The position numbers and the translations under genes were made by a program. From positions 1 through 64,000 of the forward strand of contig CAVURD010000042.1 of NCBI GenBank assembly GCA_963743785.1: DNA of 64,000 nt, written 5' to 3'. The notes beneath the pieces were generated by a model. The model ran no database searches and was not told the DNA's origin. It worked only from the letters and a program-made list of their open reading frames with translations. The DNA is from Bog-473 sp963743785. Its GTDB lineage: Bacteria > Actinomycetota > Acidimicrobiia > Acidimicrobiales > RAAP-2. This document shows, piece by piece, positions 45,867 to 55,833 of the stretch; the stretch's first letter is position 1, and every line of letters begins with the position of its first letter.

Positions 45867-48800
45867 TCAGTCCAGGAGGTCGCGAATGTCGGCCGCCGTC
45901 ATCGCGCCGGACTCAAATCCGCCTCCGTCCATCACGTTGGCAAAGAGCGCGGCCTTCTTGGCCTTCAGGGCCATGACCTTCTCCTCCAGGGTGTCGATGG
46001 CCACCAGCCGATACACCATGACCTTGCGGGTTTGGCCGATGCGGTGGATGCGATCAACCGCCTGGGCCTCGGTGGCCGGGTTCCACCAGGGATCGAGGAG
46101 AATGCAATAGTCCGCTTCGGTCAGGTTCAGACCGAAGCCCCCGGCCTTCAGGCTGATCAGGAAGACCGGGGCGTGGCCCTCCCGGAACTCGGCGATGACC
46201 GCCGGCCGGTTGCGGGTCCGTCCATCGAGGTAGCAGTGTTCAATTCCGGCCTGGCGGATCCGATCGCGGGCAAGCGTGAGAAACCGGGTGAATTGGCTGA
46301 ACACGAGCACCCGGTGACCATCGGCGACGATGTCCTCGAGCATCTCCATCAGCGCGTCGAGCTTGGTCGAGGGCACTCCGGTGTGTTCGGCGTCGACGAG
46401 CGACACATCGAGACTCGCCTGGCGGAGCAGGGTGAGAGAACGGAAGATCTCGAACCGGTTCTTGGTCATGTCGTCGAGCAGTCCGAGGACTTTCTGGCGC
46501 TCACGCTGCAGGTACGTTTGATAGACCTTCTTGTGTCTTGGGGCTGAGGTCGAGCTCGAGCACCTGCTCTTGTTTGGCCGGCAGCTCGCTGGCCACCTGC
46601 TCCTTCGTGCGCCGCAGCATGAGGGGGCGGACCCGTCGACGAAGCTGAGCCAGTCGCTCGGGGTCTGTCCCCTTTTCGATCGGCACCCGGTAGTACTCGG
46701 CGAAGCGGTCGGGACTGGCGAACAGCCCAGGGGCGACGATGGAGAGCAACGACCACAGCTCCATCAGATTGTTCTCAATCGGCGTCCCACTCATCGCCAC
46801 TTTGAAAGGGACGGGCAGCGTCTTGGCCCGCTGGTAGGTCTGGGAGAGCCGGTTCTTGGCGAACTGGGCCTCGTCGAGGAACAGCCCGGCCCAGTCGACG
46901 CCGGCATACTCGTCGTACTCCATCCGGAACAGGCTGTAGGAAGTGATCACCACATCGAACTCTGCCGCCATGTCCGCCAGGCTCGTCCCGCGGCGACGCC
47001 CGGTCTCGGTGACCGTGGTCACGTTCAGGTCGGGCGCGAACCGACGGCACTCCGACGCCCAGTTGCCCACGACGCTGGTCGGCGCGACGACCAGCCAGGG
47101 ATCGTCGGTGAGACCACGCTCCTTGGTGTGGCACATCAACGCCAGCGCCTGCAGCGTCTTGCCGAGCCCCATGTCGTCGGCGAGAACGCCGCCGAGCCGA
47201 TGCTCGTAGAGATAGGCCAACCAGTTGAACCCCGTGTGCTGGTAGGGCCGGAGCGTGGCGCGCAGGGTGGCGGGCGGGCCATAGTCGGTCCGATCGGCCG
47301 CACCAGCGAGCGCGCGCACCGAGTCCTCCCAGTGACCGGCCTGGGCCGTCACTTCGCCGAGGCGCAGGAAGTCCTCCCACAGGCTCGCTTGGAATCGGCT
47401 CAGGCGGATTCCGTCACCCGGCGCGTCGTGGAGGCCACGCGCCTCGCTGATCAGCTGGGCCAGTTCTCGCAGCTCCTCCCGATCGAGCGAGAAGAAGGTC
47501 CCCGACGGCAGGATCAGATGCGACTGACCCTCGGCCAGAGCGATGAAGAGCTCGCTGAACGGCACCTCTTCGCCGCCCACGGTCACCGTGATCGTCAGGT
47601 CGAACCAGTCGTTCTCCGCTGAACCCGAACCGCCCAGGCTGACCACCGGGGCGGCCACGGCCTCGCGGTAGTCGGGGACCGTGCCGATGCGCTCGATCCT
47701 CACGCCCGTGGTCGCCTCGAGCGCCGGCAGCGAGGTCGGTGACGAATCGGACGGCGGTCATGCCGTGGAGCCGGGCGGCTCGCAGCGAGGCGCGTGCCGA
47801 AGGCCGTGCGCTCGAACAACTCGGGAACGGATCGCACCACCGCCGTGGCCGCGGCGATGATGGCGTCTTCGGCCGATCGTTGGTGGCCTCTGCTCGGGGC
47901 GCCCCACAGGTCCGCTCGCCACTGCCCGCCTTCGGCCCCTCTGGCCCACGTCAGCCCGATGTCGTTGCCGTCTCCCGCGCTGATGGTGAGGACCAAGGTG
48001 GGCGGCCGGACCTCCGGCAGCTCGACCGATCCGTCACTCGATGCCACCTCCACCTTGCGGTGGAGCTTCGGGACGAACGATTGCAAAAAGCGCTTCTCGT
48101 CGTGGCGCGGCACATCAACCGCGGCCGTCCGGAGGAAGGCGCGCAAGTTGTCGTCCACCGGCGTGGCGAGCGCCGCCAGGCCGAGTCCGAGGGTGAGTGG
48201 CTTCCCGCTGGACGCGGCGCCTGGTCGGTTCGTCCCACCAGGCGATGCCGTGGGCCGGGCTACCGATGAGCATGGACCGCTCGAGGGGAACCCGCTGGTC
48301 CGGGGCCGCGATGCGGGGCTCGACCCGGAGGCCCGATTCCGTCCGGGTGACGTCGACGGTGACCTCAGCCGCCGCCGGGAGAACGATGACCGGCGCGGCC
48401 TTGCGCCCGGGCTGCACCAGGGGAAGCCCCAGGACGCCGGCTTGGCCCAGCAGATCCCAGAGCCTTCGGCTACTGATCGTCTCGAGTCGGACCACGTCGT
48501 CGGAGTAGCTGTACAGATTCGGGCGGTGCGTCAGCCGGCTGAGGGCGAGCAGCTCCTTGACCAAAAGGAGCCGCTCAGCGGCCAGAGCGGTCCGCGTCGC
48601 TCCGTAACGGTAGTAGTCGAGATTGGCCCACGAGACCCCCGTCCGGACCCAATTCCCGTTCTGGCCGGGTACCACCGGCCGAACCCGGATCCCGGCCGCG
48701 CCCGGTTGCAGGATCAGTTCGAATTGCAGCCCGATCTCCGGGGCACCGGTCTCATCGGGCTCCCTTCCTTCTGAGTCCAGCAGGGTCTGCAAAGGAAGCT

Positions 48801-49261
48801 GCCAGTCGGTCGGGCGCGAGCCTCGACCCGGTAATCCGAGTGAATCGTCGCTCAGTGTGTCGTCGAGCGTCCGCAGGGAGGGTCCCGAGTCACCCCGGAC
48901 CAGCGTGAGCGTCGGGGCTGGATCCGAGGTGCACCGTCGGAAGCTCGGCCATCACGAGCGCGACGGCGTGTTTGCAGTTCGCACCGACCGGGCAGGTGCA
49001 CGTGGCCTGGAAGGCGGACAGCACTCGTGAGTTCGAGCGGGTCAGCGTGACCGTGGCGACGTAGGGCTTGCGCTCCCCACCCTGTATCTCGCCGACGACG
49101 TGCGTGCCGCCGGGGCTCCACGTTCTCCTTCGCACCGCACCGGCCCGGGCGTAGCTGCTGCCCCGGGCGAAGGTCCCCGAACCCACCAGCCTCTCCAACA
49201 CCTTGACATCTGCGGGAGTCATCATCTTCTGCTGGTCTTTCAAGGTCTCGGGGTGATCCAC
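45867..49261 (-). pseudogene. SWIM-SNF2 helicase, broken by about five frameshifts
   Basis: Read in order, a protein of about 1130 residues. The N-terminal SWIM zinc motif is CTCPVGANCKHAV. A long intermediate region follows, then SNF2_N with GVLADDMGLGKTLQAL (Walker A), LFLDEAQFAKN (DEAQ) and VAMSGTPIENNLMELWSLL, and helicase-C with RVLVFSQFTRFLTLARD, LDGRTRNR and DPWWNPATEAQAVDRIHRIGQT. Shifts near 48920, 48215, 47780, 47735 and 46535. No nonsense codons inside segments. DNA translocase, role unknown. Confidence 0.8.
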
Positions 49262-49524
49262 TCAAGGTAGCGCCCGCTGAGGGCATCGCCGCCGCTACGG
49301 CGCCGTGTCACGTGTGCGCTTCCAGTGCTGACCCGGCACGCCGCGACGCCGAACTCGAGTGAGCTGGCCAGACGGGAGGACGGTGCGGGAACAGTCCTGG
49401 GCCAGCGTGGGGCACGAGCCCTCATGACCTCCAGAGCGAACTGAAGGGCTGGTGACAGGCGACAGTCTCGCTCGGGTGCGTTAGCGTCCGGGAGGTTGCG
49501 TTGCCCTTCGGAAGGGAGAACCGA

Positions 49525-50922
49525 GTGAGCAATGACCGGCTGAGTCCGCAGGATGCGTCGTTCCTCCACTTGGAAGACGACGTCAGCCACATGCACATTG
49601 CCTCGGTGGCCATCTTCGAAGGCCCCCCGCCCCTGTTCACCGACGTGCTGGCCATGGTCGACGCCAAGTTGGCGCTGGTCCCGCGCTACCGCCAGGTGGT
49701 GCGCAGCGTGCCCTTCGACCTGGGCCGGCCGGTCTGGGCCGACGACCCGCACTTCAACATCGAGTACCACCTGCGCCACACCGCGCTCCCCGCCCCCGGG
49801 AGCGACGAGCAACTGCGCAACCTGGTGGGCCGGGTCATGTCCCAACAACTGGACCGCTCCAAGCCGCTCTGGGAGATCTGGATGGTCGAGGGGCTCGAGG
49901 ACGGCCGCTGGGCCATGCTGTCCAAGACCCACCACGCCATGGTCGACGGGGTGGCGGGCACCGACCTGCTGGCGGTGATCATGGACACCAGCCCCGACGC
50001 CGATCGGCCGGCGCCCGTGGCCTGGGAGCCAGAGCCCACCCCCGACGGCCGGAAGCTGGCGACCGACGCCATGGTCGACTTTGTGCGCAGCCCCTACGAG
50101 CAGGTGCGGGCCGCCCGGTCCTCGACCCGGTTCGTGCGCCACGCCGCCGCCTACTCCAAGGAGGTGGTCGGCGGGATGGTGGCGATGGCGGGCCTGGTGC
50201 GGCCCACCCCGGTCTCGAGCCTCAACGGTCCCATCGGGCCCCATCGCCGCTACGCCTGGGCCTCCACCTCGGTCGACGACATCAAGCGGGTGCGCAAGGC
50301 CGTGGGTGGGACGTTCAACGACGTCATCCTGGCCTCGATCACGTCGGGGTTCCGTGATCTGCTGCTGTCCCGGGGGGAGACCGTCGACCGGGTGGTCCGG
50401 ACCCTGGTCCCGGTGTCGGTGCGGCCGCGTGACTCGAGTGGTCGGGCGGTGGGTGACGGCACCTATGAGAACAAGGTCTCGGCCATGTTCGCCGAACTGC
50501 CGGTCAGCATCGAGGATCCGGCCGAGCGACTGCACGCCATCACGAAGCAGATGGACGGTTTGAAGGACTCCAAGCAGGCGGTGGCCGGCGAGGCCCTGAC
50601 CTCGCTGTCGGGGTTCGCACCGCCCATGCTGCTGGCCGCCGGCATGCGGGTGGCCACCCGGGCGGCACAACGGAACGTCAACACCGTCACCACCAACGTG
50701 CCCGGACCGCAATTCGCGTTGTACGCGGCGGGGCGCAAGATGATCCGCGCCTTTCCCTACGTGCCGCTGGGGGGCCAGATGCGCATCGGCATCGCCATCT
50801 TCTCCTACAACGGAGAGGTCAACTTCGGCATCACCGGCGACTACGACACGACCGCCGACCTCGATGTGTTGACCAGCGGGATCGAGGACGGGATGGCGCA
50901 GCTGCTGAAATTGAGTGAGTAG
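49525..50922 (+). CDS. Wax ester synthase/diacylglycerol acyltransferase
   Basis: A 465-residue WS/DGAT bifunctional acyltransferase that makes triacylglycerol or wax esters from acyl-CoA. It begins RLSPQDASFLHLEDDVSHMHI. The catalytic motif is SKTHHAMVDGVAG (HHxxxDG). Later blocks are TFNDVILASITSGFRDLL and NTVTTNVPGPQFALYAAG. GTG 49525 follows a GGAAGGGAG and is preferred over the TTG at 49501. Storage-lipid synthesis is common in Actinobacteria. Confidence 0.92.
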   Translation: MSNDRLSPQDASFLHLEDDVSHMHIASVAIFEGPPPLFTDVLAMVDAKLALVPRYRQVVRSVPFDLGRPVWADDPHFNIEYHLRHTALPAPGSDEQLRNLVGRVMSQQLDRSKPLWEIWMVEGLEDGRWAMLSKTHHAMVDGVAGTDLLAVIMDTSPDADRPAPVAWEPEPTPDGRKLATDAMVDFVRSPYEQVRAARSSTRFVRHAAAYSKEVVGGMVAMAGLVRPTPVSSLNGPIGPHRRYAWASTSVDDIKRVRKAVGGTFNDVILASITSGFRDLLLSRGETVDRVVRTLVPVSVRPRDSSGRAVGDGTYENKVSAMFAELPVSIEDPAERLHAITKQMDGLKDSKQAVAGEALTSLSGFAPPMLLAAGMRVATRAAQRNVNTVTTNVPGPQFALYAAGRKMIRAFPYVPLGGQMRIGIAIFSYNGEVNFGITGDYDTTADLDVLTSGIEDGMAQLLKLSE

Positions 50923-50932
50923 CCAGTCGGCC

Positions 50933-50977
50933 GCTCAGTTGCCGGATGCTCAGTTGGCCGGTGCTCAGTGGCCCGCC
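50933..50977. repeat. 15-bp tandem repeat, three copies
   Basis: GCTCAGTTGCCGGAT, GCTCAGTTGGCCGGT and GCTCAGTGGCCCGCC in a row. The third copy contains the DUF2505 stop codon, and the array fills the convergent gap with the WS/DGAT gene. Confidence 0.8.
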
Positions 50978-51462
50978 GCGTACTCGGGCAGGCTCGCCAC
51001 CTCGGTGGCGATGTAGGAGCGCAGCCCCGACACGATCACTTTTTCCACCGAGCGTCCGACCAGCGGGACGTGCACCTTGAGTTGGCCGTCGACGGTGATG
51101 ACGGCGGAGTTCGGCGCGGTGCCGTCGGCGAAGCGGTAGCCCCCGCTGCTGGTCAGCCGGTCGGGGTAATGGTCGGGCAGGACGGTGAAGGCGGTGCGCC
51201 GCTCCTCGAGGTGCACCTCGGTGCGGGTGATCCACGACATCTTGTTCGGGTCGATCACGGCCCGGACGGCCGAGGACACCGACCCGGTGAACTTGAAGCG
51301 CACTTCGATGAGCAGGTCGGTGTCGTTGTCCTCGTGGTCGAGGACCTCGATGACCGAGATGTGGTCGACCTCGGGCCGGTCCTCATAAAAGGACGGCGTG
51401 CCGTAGGCGCACATGGCCACTTCGGGCGAGATGTCGACCTCCTGGTCGAACGAGAAGTTCAC
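50965..51462 (-). CDS. DUF2505 family protein (lipid-transfer-like)
   Basis: A 165-residue protein: VNFSFDQEVDISPEVAMCAY at the start, YEDRPEVDHISVIEVLDHEDN, ITRTEVHLEERRTAFTVLPDHYP, and VPLVGRSVEKVIVSGLRSYIATE at the end. The helix-grip pattern suggests a START/polyketide-cyclase-like fold, often seen near lipid genes. The GTG at 51462 overlaps the PPOX stop (GTGA). The upstream extension is only a frame shadow. Confidence 0.85.
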   Translation of the reverse strand: MNFSFDQEVDISPEVAMCAYGTPSFYEDRPEVDHISVIEVLDHEDNDTDLLIEVRFKFTGSVSSAVRAVIDPNKMSWITRTEVHLEERRTAFTVLPDHYPDRLTSSGGYRFADGTAPNSAVITVDGQLKVHVPLVGRSVEKVIVSGLRSYIATEVASLPEYAAGH

Positions 51463-51959
51463 CCCGGCGCCGGCCGGGTCGGGGGCAGGCCCAGCTTGCG
51501 ATGGTCCCAACTGACGGTGCGCTCGACGTTGAGCTTCACGGCGACCCGCTTGTGCAGCATGGTCTCGAGGAAGGGCTTGACCTCGTCGGAGTAGGTGCCG
51601 TAGTAGCGCTCGAAGACGCTGACGCCCACGGTCCACAGGCGGTCCGGGTCGTCGATGATCTCCGCCCGGCCGACCAGCTCGACGCCCCGCAGCTCCTCGT
51701 AGTAGTCGCCGTCCTCGAAGAGCACCGTGAGGCGCGGGTCGCGGCGGAGGTTCTGCACCTTCTGCGACTTGGCCTTGGTCTCGACGGCGATGCACCCGTC
51801 GAGAAAGCCGTACCACATGGCGATGGCGTGGATCGACCCGTCGGCCGCGACGGAGCACATGGTCATGGCACGGCGCTCGGCCAGGAAGGCGTCGACCTCC
51901 TCGGGCGTCATACGGATTGCGGCCCGCTGGTTCACCCCGTGGCCCATGGCTTCCGTCAC
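51459..51959 (-). CDS. PPOX-class split-barrel (pyridoxamine oxidase-like) protein
   Basis: A 166-residue protein: EEVDAFLAERRAMTMCSVAADGSIHAIAMW, VETKAKSQKVQNLRRDPRLTVLFEDGDYYEELRGVELVGRAEII, then VAVKLNVERTVSWDHRKLGL. GTG 51959 is preceded by a strong AGGAGGAAG. The cofactor (FMN or F420) is not decidable. It is the upstream partner of DUF2505, translated in a coupled way, and divergent from the RR gene region. Confidence 0.83.
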   Translation of the reverse strand: MTEAMGHGVNQRAAIRMTPEEVDAFLAERRAMTMCSVAADGSIHAIAMWYGFLDGCIAVETKAKSQKVQNLRRDPRLTVLFEDGDYYEELRGVELVGRAEIIDDPDRLWTVGVSVFERYYGTYSDEVKPFLETMLHKRVAVKLNVERTVSWDHRKLGLPPTRPAPG

Positions 51960-52356
51960 GATTCTTCCTCCTGCTTGGTCAGATGGGAGCGTAACGCCAC
52001 CTTGGGTGAAGAGTTCATCTTCGGGACACTTTCTGGTAGCAACGGTTTCGCACTGCGTTCACCTGGAGTCCGTACGGTGACACCCGATGGCGAAGGCGCA
52101 CGAAAAGACGCATGTCTCCCGCTGCGACCAGGATTGCCGCCGTCCCGGCCGGACCGATCCGGCCGCAGTCGTGCCCATCCGGCCCGGCATCTCCCGGCCC
52201 GGACCCCTCAACCCGCTCTCACGGTTCGCGCAGGTCTTCGCCTCCCTGCGCGCCCAGGCGGCGCCGCTGGATTCTCCCCCTAGTCCTTCGTCGCCGCCTG
52301 CCCCTCTCCGCTCCATCCGACCTGACGCGCCCGACGCGGCCTGACGTGCGGGAGCC
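51960..52356. other. Intergenic region with a possible small leaderless ORF
   Basis: An 85-codon frame from ATG 52087 to 52344 has high GC3. TACGGT lies 8 nt before the ATG (leaderless-like), but the product is Pro/Arg-rich and resembles no family. I see no other gene here; promoters for the PPOX and response-regulator genes must lie within it. Confidence 0.35.
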
Positions 52357-53097
52357 GTGGCCATCGTAACGATGACGAGTGGTCGACAGCCGTCCCACGG
52401 GGCGGCCCGCGACAACCGGCCCATGGTGTTGGTGGTCGACGATGAGGAGTCCTACCGCCAGGCTCTGGCCTCGGGCTTGGCCCGGGAGGGCTTTACGGTC
52501 GAGATCGCCGGCGACGGCCATGAGGCCCTGCGCCTCTTTCACCGGGTCCACCCCGACATCGTCCTGCTGGACGTGATGCTGCCCGACCAGTCGGGGATCG
52601 AACTCTGCCAGCAGATGCGGGCCCTCAAGCCGGTGCCCATCATCATGGTGACGGCGCGCGACTCCGAGGTCGACGTGGTCCTCGGCCTCGAGCTCGGCGC
52701 CAGCGACTACGTGGCCAAGCCCTTCCGTCTGCGCGAGCTGGTGGCCCGCATGCGGGCGGTGCTGCGGCGGGGCGCGGCGGTGCCCGAACACCATGAAGAG
52801 GTCCTGCACGTCGGCCCCGTCCGGCTCGATGCCGGCCGGCGGGAAGTCGCCGTGGACGAAATGCCGGTCGAGCTCTCCCGCAAGGAGTTCGACCTGTTGG
52901 CCCTGCTGATGTCGCACAGCGGCCAGGTGGTGACCCGGGAATGGTGCATCGACCGGTTGTGGTGGGACCAGGAGCTGACCGACACCCGGACGCTCGATAC
53001 CCACATCAAGCGCCTGCGTCGCAAGGTGGAGCCCGACCCGGCCAATCCGCGTCACCTGGTCACGGTCCGCGGCGTGGGCTTCCGCTTCGAACCCTGA
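52357..53097 (+). CDS. OmpR/PhoB-family response regulator, RegX3-like
   Basis: A 246-residue regulator. The receiver has the acidic pair VLVVDDEES, phosphorylatable Asp in DIVLLDVMLPD, and VTARDSEVDVVLGLELGASDYVAKPF with the conserved Thr/Lys. The C-terminal winged helix has DLLALLMSHSGQVVTREW and DTHIKRLRRKVEPDPANPRHLVTVRGVGF. It is closest to the RegX3 type of phosphate response. No histidine kinase lies nearby. The start could instead be ATG near 52423 (MVLVVDDEES). Confidence 0.9.
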   Translation: MAIVTMTSGRQPSHGAARDNRPMVLVVDDEESYRQALASGLAREGFTVEIAGDGHEALRLFHRVHPDIVLLDVMLPDQSGIELCQQMRALKPVPIIMVTARDSEVDVVLGLELGASDYVAKPFRLRELVARMRAVLRRGAAVPEHHEEVLHVGPVRLDAGRREVAVDEMPVELSRKEFDLLALLMSHSGQVVTREWCIDRLWWDQELTDTRTLDTHIKRLRRKVEPDPANPRHLVTVRGVGFRFEP

Positions 53098-53136
53098 GCC
53101 TGAGCGGCCAAGCGGCCGAACCCCTACATTGGGTGG

Positions 53137-53598
53137 ATGCGCACAGGAGATGTTGTCCCCGACTTCGAATTGCCCGACCAGACCGGCACCCCCCGCAAGC
53201 TGAGTGACTTCCTCGCCAACGGGCCGGTGGTCCTGTTCTTCTACCCGGCGGCCATGACCTACGGCTGCACCAAGGAAAGCTGTGCCTTCCGCGACCTCGA
53301 CGCCGAATTCAAGGCGGTGGGGGCGCAGCGGGTGGGCATCAGCGCCGATTCGGTGGACAAGCAGAAGCAGTTCGACGAGAAGGAGTCGCTGGGCTTCCCG
53401 CTGCTGTCGGACTCGGACTACGTGGTGGCGACCGAGATGGGAGCCAAGCGCGGCGGGCCGAGCTGGATACCCAACAAGCGCATGACCTTCGTGATCGACA
53501 CGAACCGCACGGTGCTGGGGACCATCCACAGTGAGGTCTCGATGGGCAGCCATGCCGACAAGGCGCTGAGCATCCTGAAGGCGCGTCAAGCTGCCTGA
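53137..53598 (+). CDS. Peroxiredoxin (BCP/PrxQ type)
   Basis: A 153-residue peroxidase: GDVVPDFELPDQTGTPRKLSDF, and PAAMTYGCTKESCAFRDLD with the peroxidatic Cys and a second Cys five residues later as in atypical 2-Cys PrxQ. FVIDTNRTVLGTIHSEV is the C-terminal block. It reduces hydroperoxides. ATG 53137. The SDR gene overlaps its last codons. Confidence 0.9.
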   Translation: MRTGDVVPDFELPDQTGTPRKLSDFLANGPVVLFFYPAAMTYGCTKESCAFRDLDAEFKAVGAQRVGISADSVDKQKQFDEKESLGFPLLSDSDYVVATEMGAKRGGPSWIPNKRMTFVIDTNRTVLGTIHSEVSMGSHADKALSILKARQAA

Positions 53599-54428
53599 TT
53601 CCTTCGTCGCCATCACCGGTGCCGCCTCGGGCATCGGGGCCGCCTGCGCGTCGCGTCTGGGCGGCGTCGGGTCACACCGTCATCGGCATCGACCTGCAAC
53701 AGGGTGACGGGGCGGCCCATGTCGTGGCCGATGTGGGGACAGCCGAGGGCCGGACCGAGGTGATCACGGCCGTGGCCGAGCGCTGCGGCGGGGAATTGTC
53801 GGGCCTGGTCACCTGCGCCGGGCTGGCCGGGGCGCCGTCGAGGGCCGGGTCGCTCCTGGCCTCGGTCAACTACTTCGGCACGGTCGATCTCCTGGAGGGA
53901 CTGCGACCGCTGCTCGCTCCGGGCGGGTCGGCGGTGGCCATCAGCTCGAACTCGACCACGGTGCAGCCGGCCATTCCGGCCGAGCTGGTGGCGCGCTTCC
54001 TGGCCCACGACGAGGACGGCGCCCGGGCCCTCGGCGACGAGGTGGGGTCGCTGGTGACCTACCCGGCCGCCAAGTTGGCCGTGGCCCACTGGGTGCGCCG
54101 CAACGCCACCGGTCCGGAGTGGGCCGGGGCCGGCCGGCGTCTCAACGCCGTGGCGCCGGGGATGATCGAGACCCCGATGGTGGCCGCCATGCGGGCCGAT
54201 CCCGAGACCGGTCCCCTGCTCGACCTGTTGCCCATCCCGGTCGGACGGGCCGGTCGCCCCGATGAGATCGCCGCGCTGATTCAGTTCCTGCTGGGACCCG
54301 ACAGCGCCTTCTTCTGCGGGTCGGTCGTCTTCTGCGACGGCGGCAGTGATGCCCTCTTGCGGACGACGGACTGGCCGGCCGCCTGGGATATCTCCGTCCG
54401 CCATCTGGGTCAGCAACTCACGTCCTGA
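53591..54428 (+). CDS. Short-chain dehydrogenase/reductase, one frameshift
   Basis: About 279 residues if repaired. The NAD(P) motif is FVAITGAASGIGAACASRL, then the frame changes near 53660 and continues SGHTVIGIDLQQGDGAAHV. Later: LVTCAGLAGAPS, the catalytic Tyr/Lys in VTYPAAKLAVAHW (YxxxK replaced by YPAAK), and RPDEIAALIQFLLGPDSAFFCGSVVFCDGG. The substrate is unknown. The apparent start is CTG or lies beyond the shift; no ATG, GTG or TTG fits the 5' frame. Confidence 0.8.
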
Positions 54429-54448
54429 ACGGTGAGTGACTGGGGCGC

Positions 54449-54480
54449 GCTGACCGGCGGCTGACCGGCGGCTGACCGGC
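54449..54480. repeat. 11-bp tandem repeat GCTGACCGGCG x3
   Basis: Three copies (the last with a changed final base) begin 20 nt after the SDR stop. Confidence 0.8.
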
Positions 54481-54579
54481 CGCGCTCCCTGACCCGGGTC
54501 CGGCGAGCGGCGGGCAGGTCGGCGGTCCACGGGTCGTGCTCAGCTCGGGCGGTGGCCGGGTTCGTTAGGCTCCTCCTCC

Positions 54580-55833
54580 ATGCCAGGCCGGATCCTGGTG
54601 GACATCACGCCACTGCGCGAGAGCCGGGACTTCAGACTGATGTTCATCGGTCAGCTGGTCTCCACCTTGGGCACGCAGCTGACCGTGGTGGCCATCCCGT
54701 ACCAGGTCTACAAGTTGACCGGTTCGTCCCTCCAGGTCGGCGCCATCAGCCTGGCGCAGCTGATCCCGCTCGTCATCGGCTCGTTGGCCGCCGGGCCGAT
54801 CGGCGACTCCGTCGACCGCCGCAAGATCATGCTGTGGACCACCTTCGCCATGATGTGCACCAGCACGATCCTGGCCGTCAACGCCTCGGTCCAGCATCCG
54901 TCGCTGGTCGCGCTGTACGTGGTGAGCTCGGTGGCCGCCGGCTTCACCGGGTTCTCCTCCACGGCCCGGACCGCCTCGGTGCCGGCGCTGGTCGAGCCCC
55001 GCCATATTCCGGCCGCCTCGGCCTTCTCGCAGATCATCATGCAGGTCGGCACCGTCATCGGCCCGGCGCTGTCGGGCCTCCTGCTCGGCATCGGCCTCCC
55101 CCTGGTCTACGGCCTCGACGCCGCCACCTTCGTGGTCGCCCTGGTCGCCACCTTCATGATGGCGCCCATCCCACCGGTCCACGCCGGCACGCGCAACGCC
55201 TGGCGCTCGACCAGGGAGGGCCTGCGTTACCTGCGCACGCGCCAGGCCCTGCAGGGCGTCTACATCGTCGACATCAACGCCATGGTGTTCGGCATGCCGC
55301 GTGCCTTGTTCCCGGCCATGGCCGGGTCGGTCTTCGCCGGCGGCACCATCACCCTCGGGCTGCTCTACGCCGCGCCGGGGGCGGGGGCGCTGATCGGCGC
55401 GCTGACCACGGGGTGGGTCAGCCACACCCGCCGCCAGGGCCGGGCCGTCATCCTGGCCGTGGTGGTCTGGGGACTGGCCATCGCCGCCTTCGGCTTCACC
55501 GACACGCTCTGGATCGCGCTGGTGCTGCTGGGGGTGGCCGGGTGGGCCGACGTGGTCTCGGCCGTGCTGCGCAACACCATCTTGCAGACCACCATCCCGG
55601 ACCGGTTCCGCAGCCGCCTGTCCTCCATACAGATGGCGGTGGTCCAAGGCGGACCGCGGCTGGGCGACATGGAGTCGGGCACGGTGGCCACGCTGACCAG
55701 CATCGAGTTCTCGGTGGTGTCCGGTGGCCTGGCCTGCGTGGTCGGAGCCGGCCTGATCGCCCTCCTCATGCCGGTGTTCCGCCGCCACGACGCCGAGGAG
55801 TTCGGCGAGGAGCTCGGCGACACCCTCGTATGA
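54580..55833 (+). CDS. MFS transporter (EntS-like)
   Basis: A 417-residue MFS permease with about twelve helices. The N-terminal motif-A region is AAGPIGDSVDRRKIML. LMFIGQLVSTLGTQLTVVAIPYQVY matches the enterobactin-exporter-like MFS_3 group. It likely exports a small compound; the substrate is unknown. ATG 54580. The stop overlaps the PIG-L ATG (ATGA), so they form one unit. Confidence 0.88.
   Translation: MPGRILVDITPLRESRDFRLMFIGQLVSTLGTQLTVVAIPYQVYKLTGSSLQVGAISLAQLIPLVIGSLAAGPIGDSVDRRKIMLWTTFAMMCTSTILAVNASVQHPSLVALYVVSSVAAGFTGFSSTARTASVPALVEPRHIPAASAFSQIIMQVGTVIGPALSGLLLGIGLPLVYGLDAATFVVALVATFMMAPIPPVHAGTRNAWRSTREGLRYLRTRQALQGVYIVDINAMVFGMPRALFPAMAGSVFAGGTITLGLLYAAPGAGALIGALTTGWVSHTRRQGRAVILAVVVWGLAIAAFGFTDTLWIALVLLGVAGWADVVSAVLRNTILQTTIPDRFRSRLSSIQMAVVQGGPRLGDMESGTVATLTSIEFSVVSGGLACVVGAGLIALLMPVFRRHDAEEFGEELGDTLV

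Noticed and set aside
44789..49261. Patatin plus SNF2 helicase as a defence system
   Set aside because: The genes converge rather than form an operon, and no nucleotidyltransferase, effector or sensor partner is present.
49240..50712. Long minus-strand open frame of about 490 codons opposite WS/DGAT
   Set aside because: It is the antisense shadow of a gene with a clear catalytic HHxxxDG motif. The product is His/Gly/Arg-rich without domains.
50965..51858. A 297-residue reading of the DUF2505 gene
   Set aside because: The first 132 residues are the out-of-frame shadow of the PPOX gene. GTG 51462 with a GTGA overlap is the natural start.
52087..52344. Confident small gene upstream of the response regulator
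   Set aside because: Pro/Arg-rich composition, no homology and no Shine-Dalgarno; kept only as a possibility in the intergenic entry.
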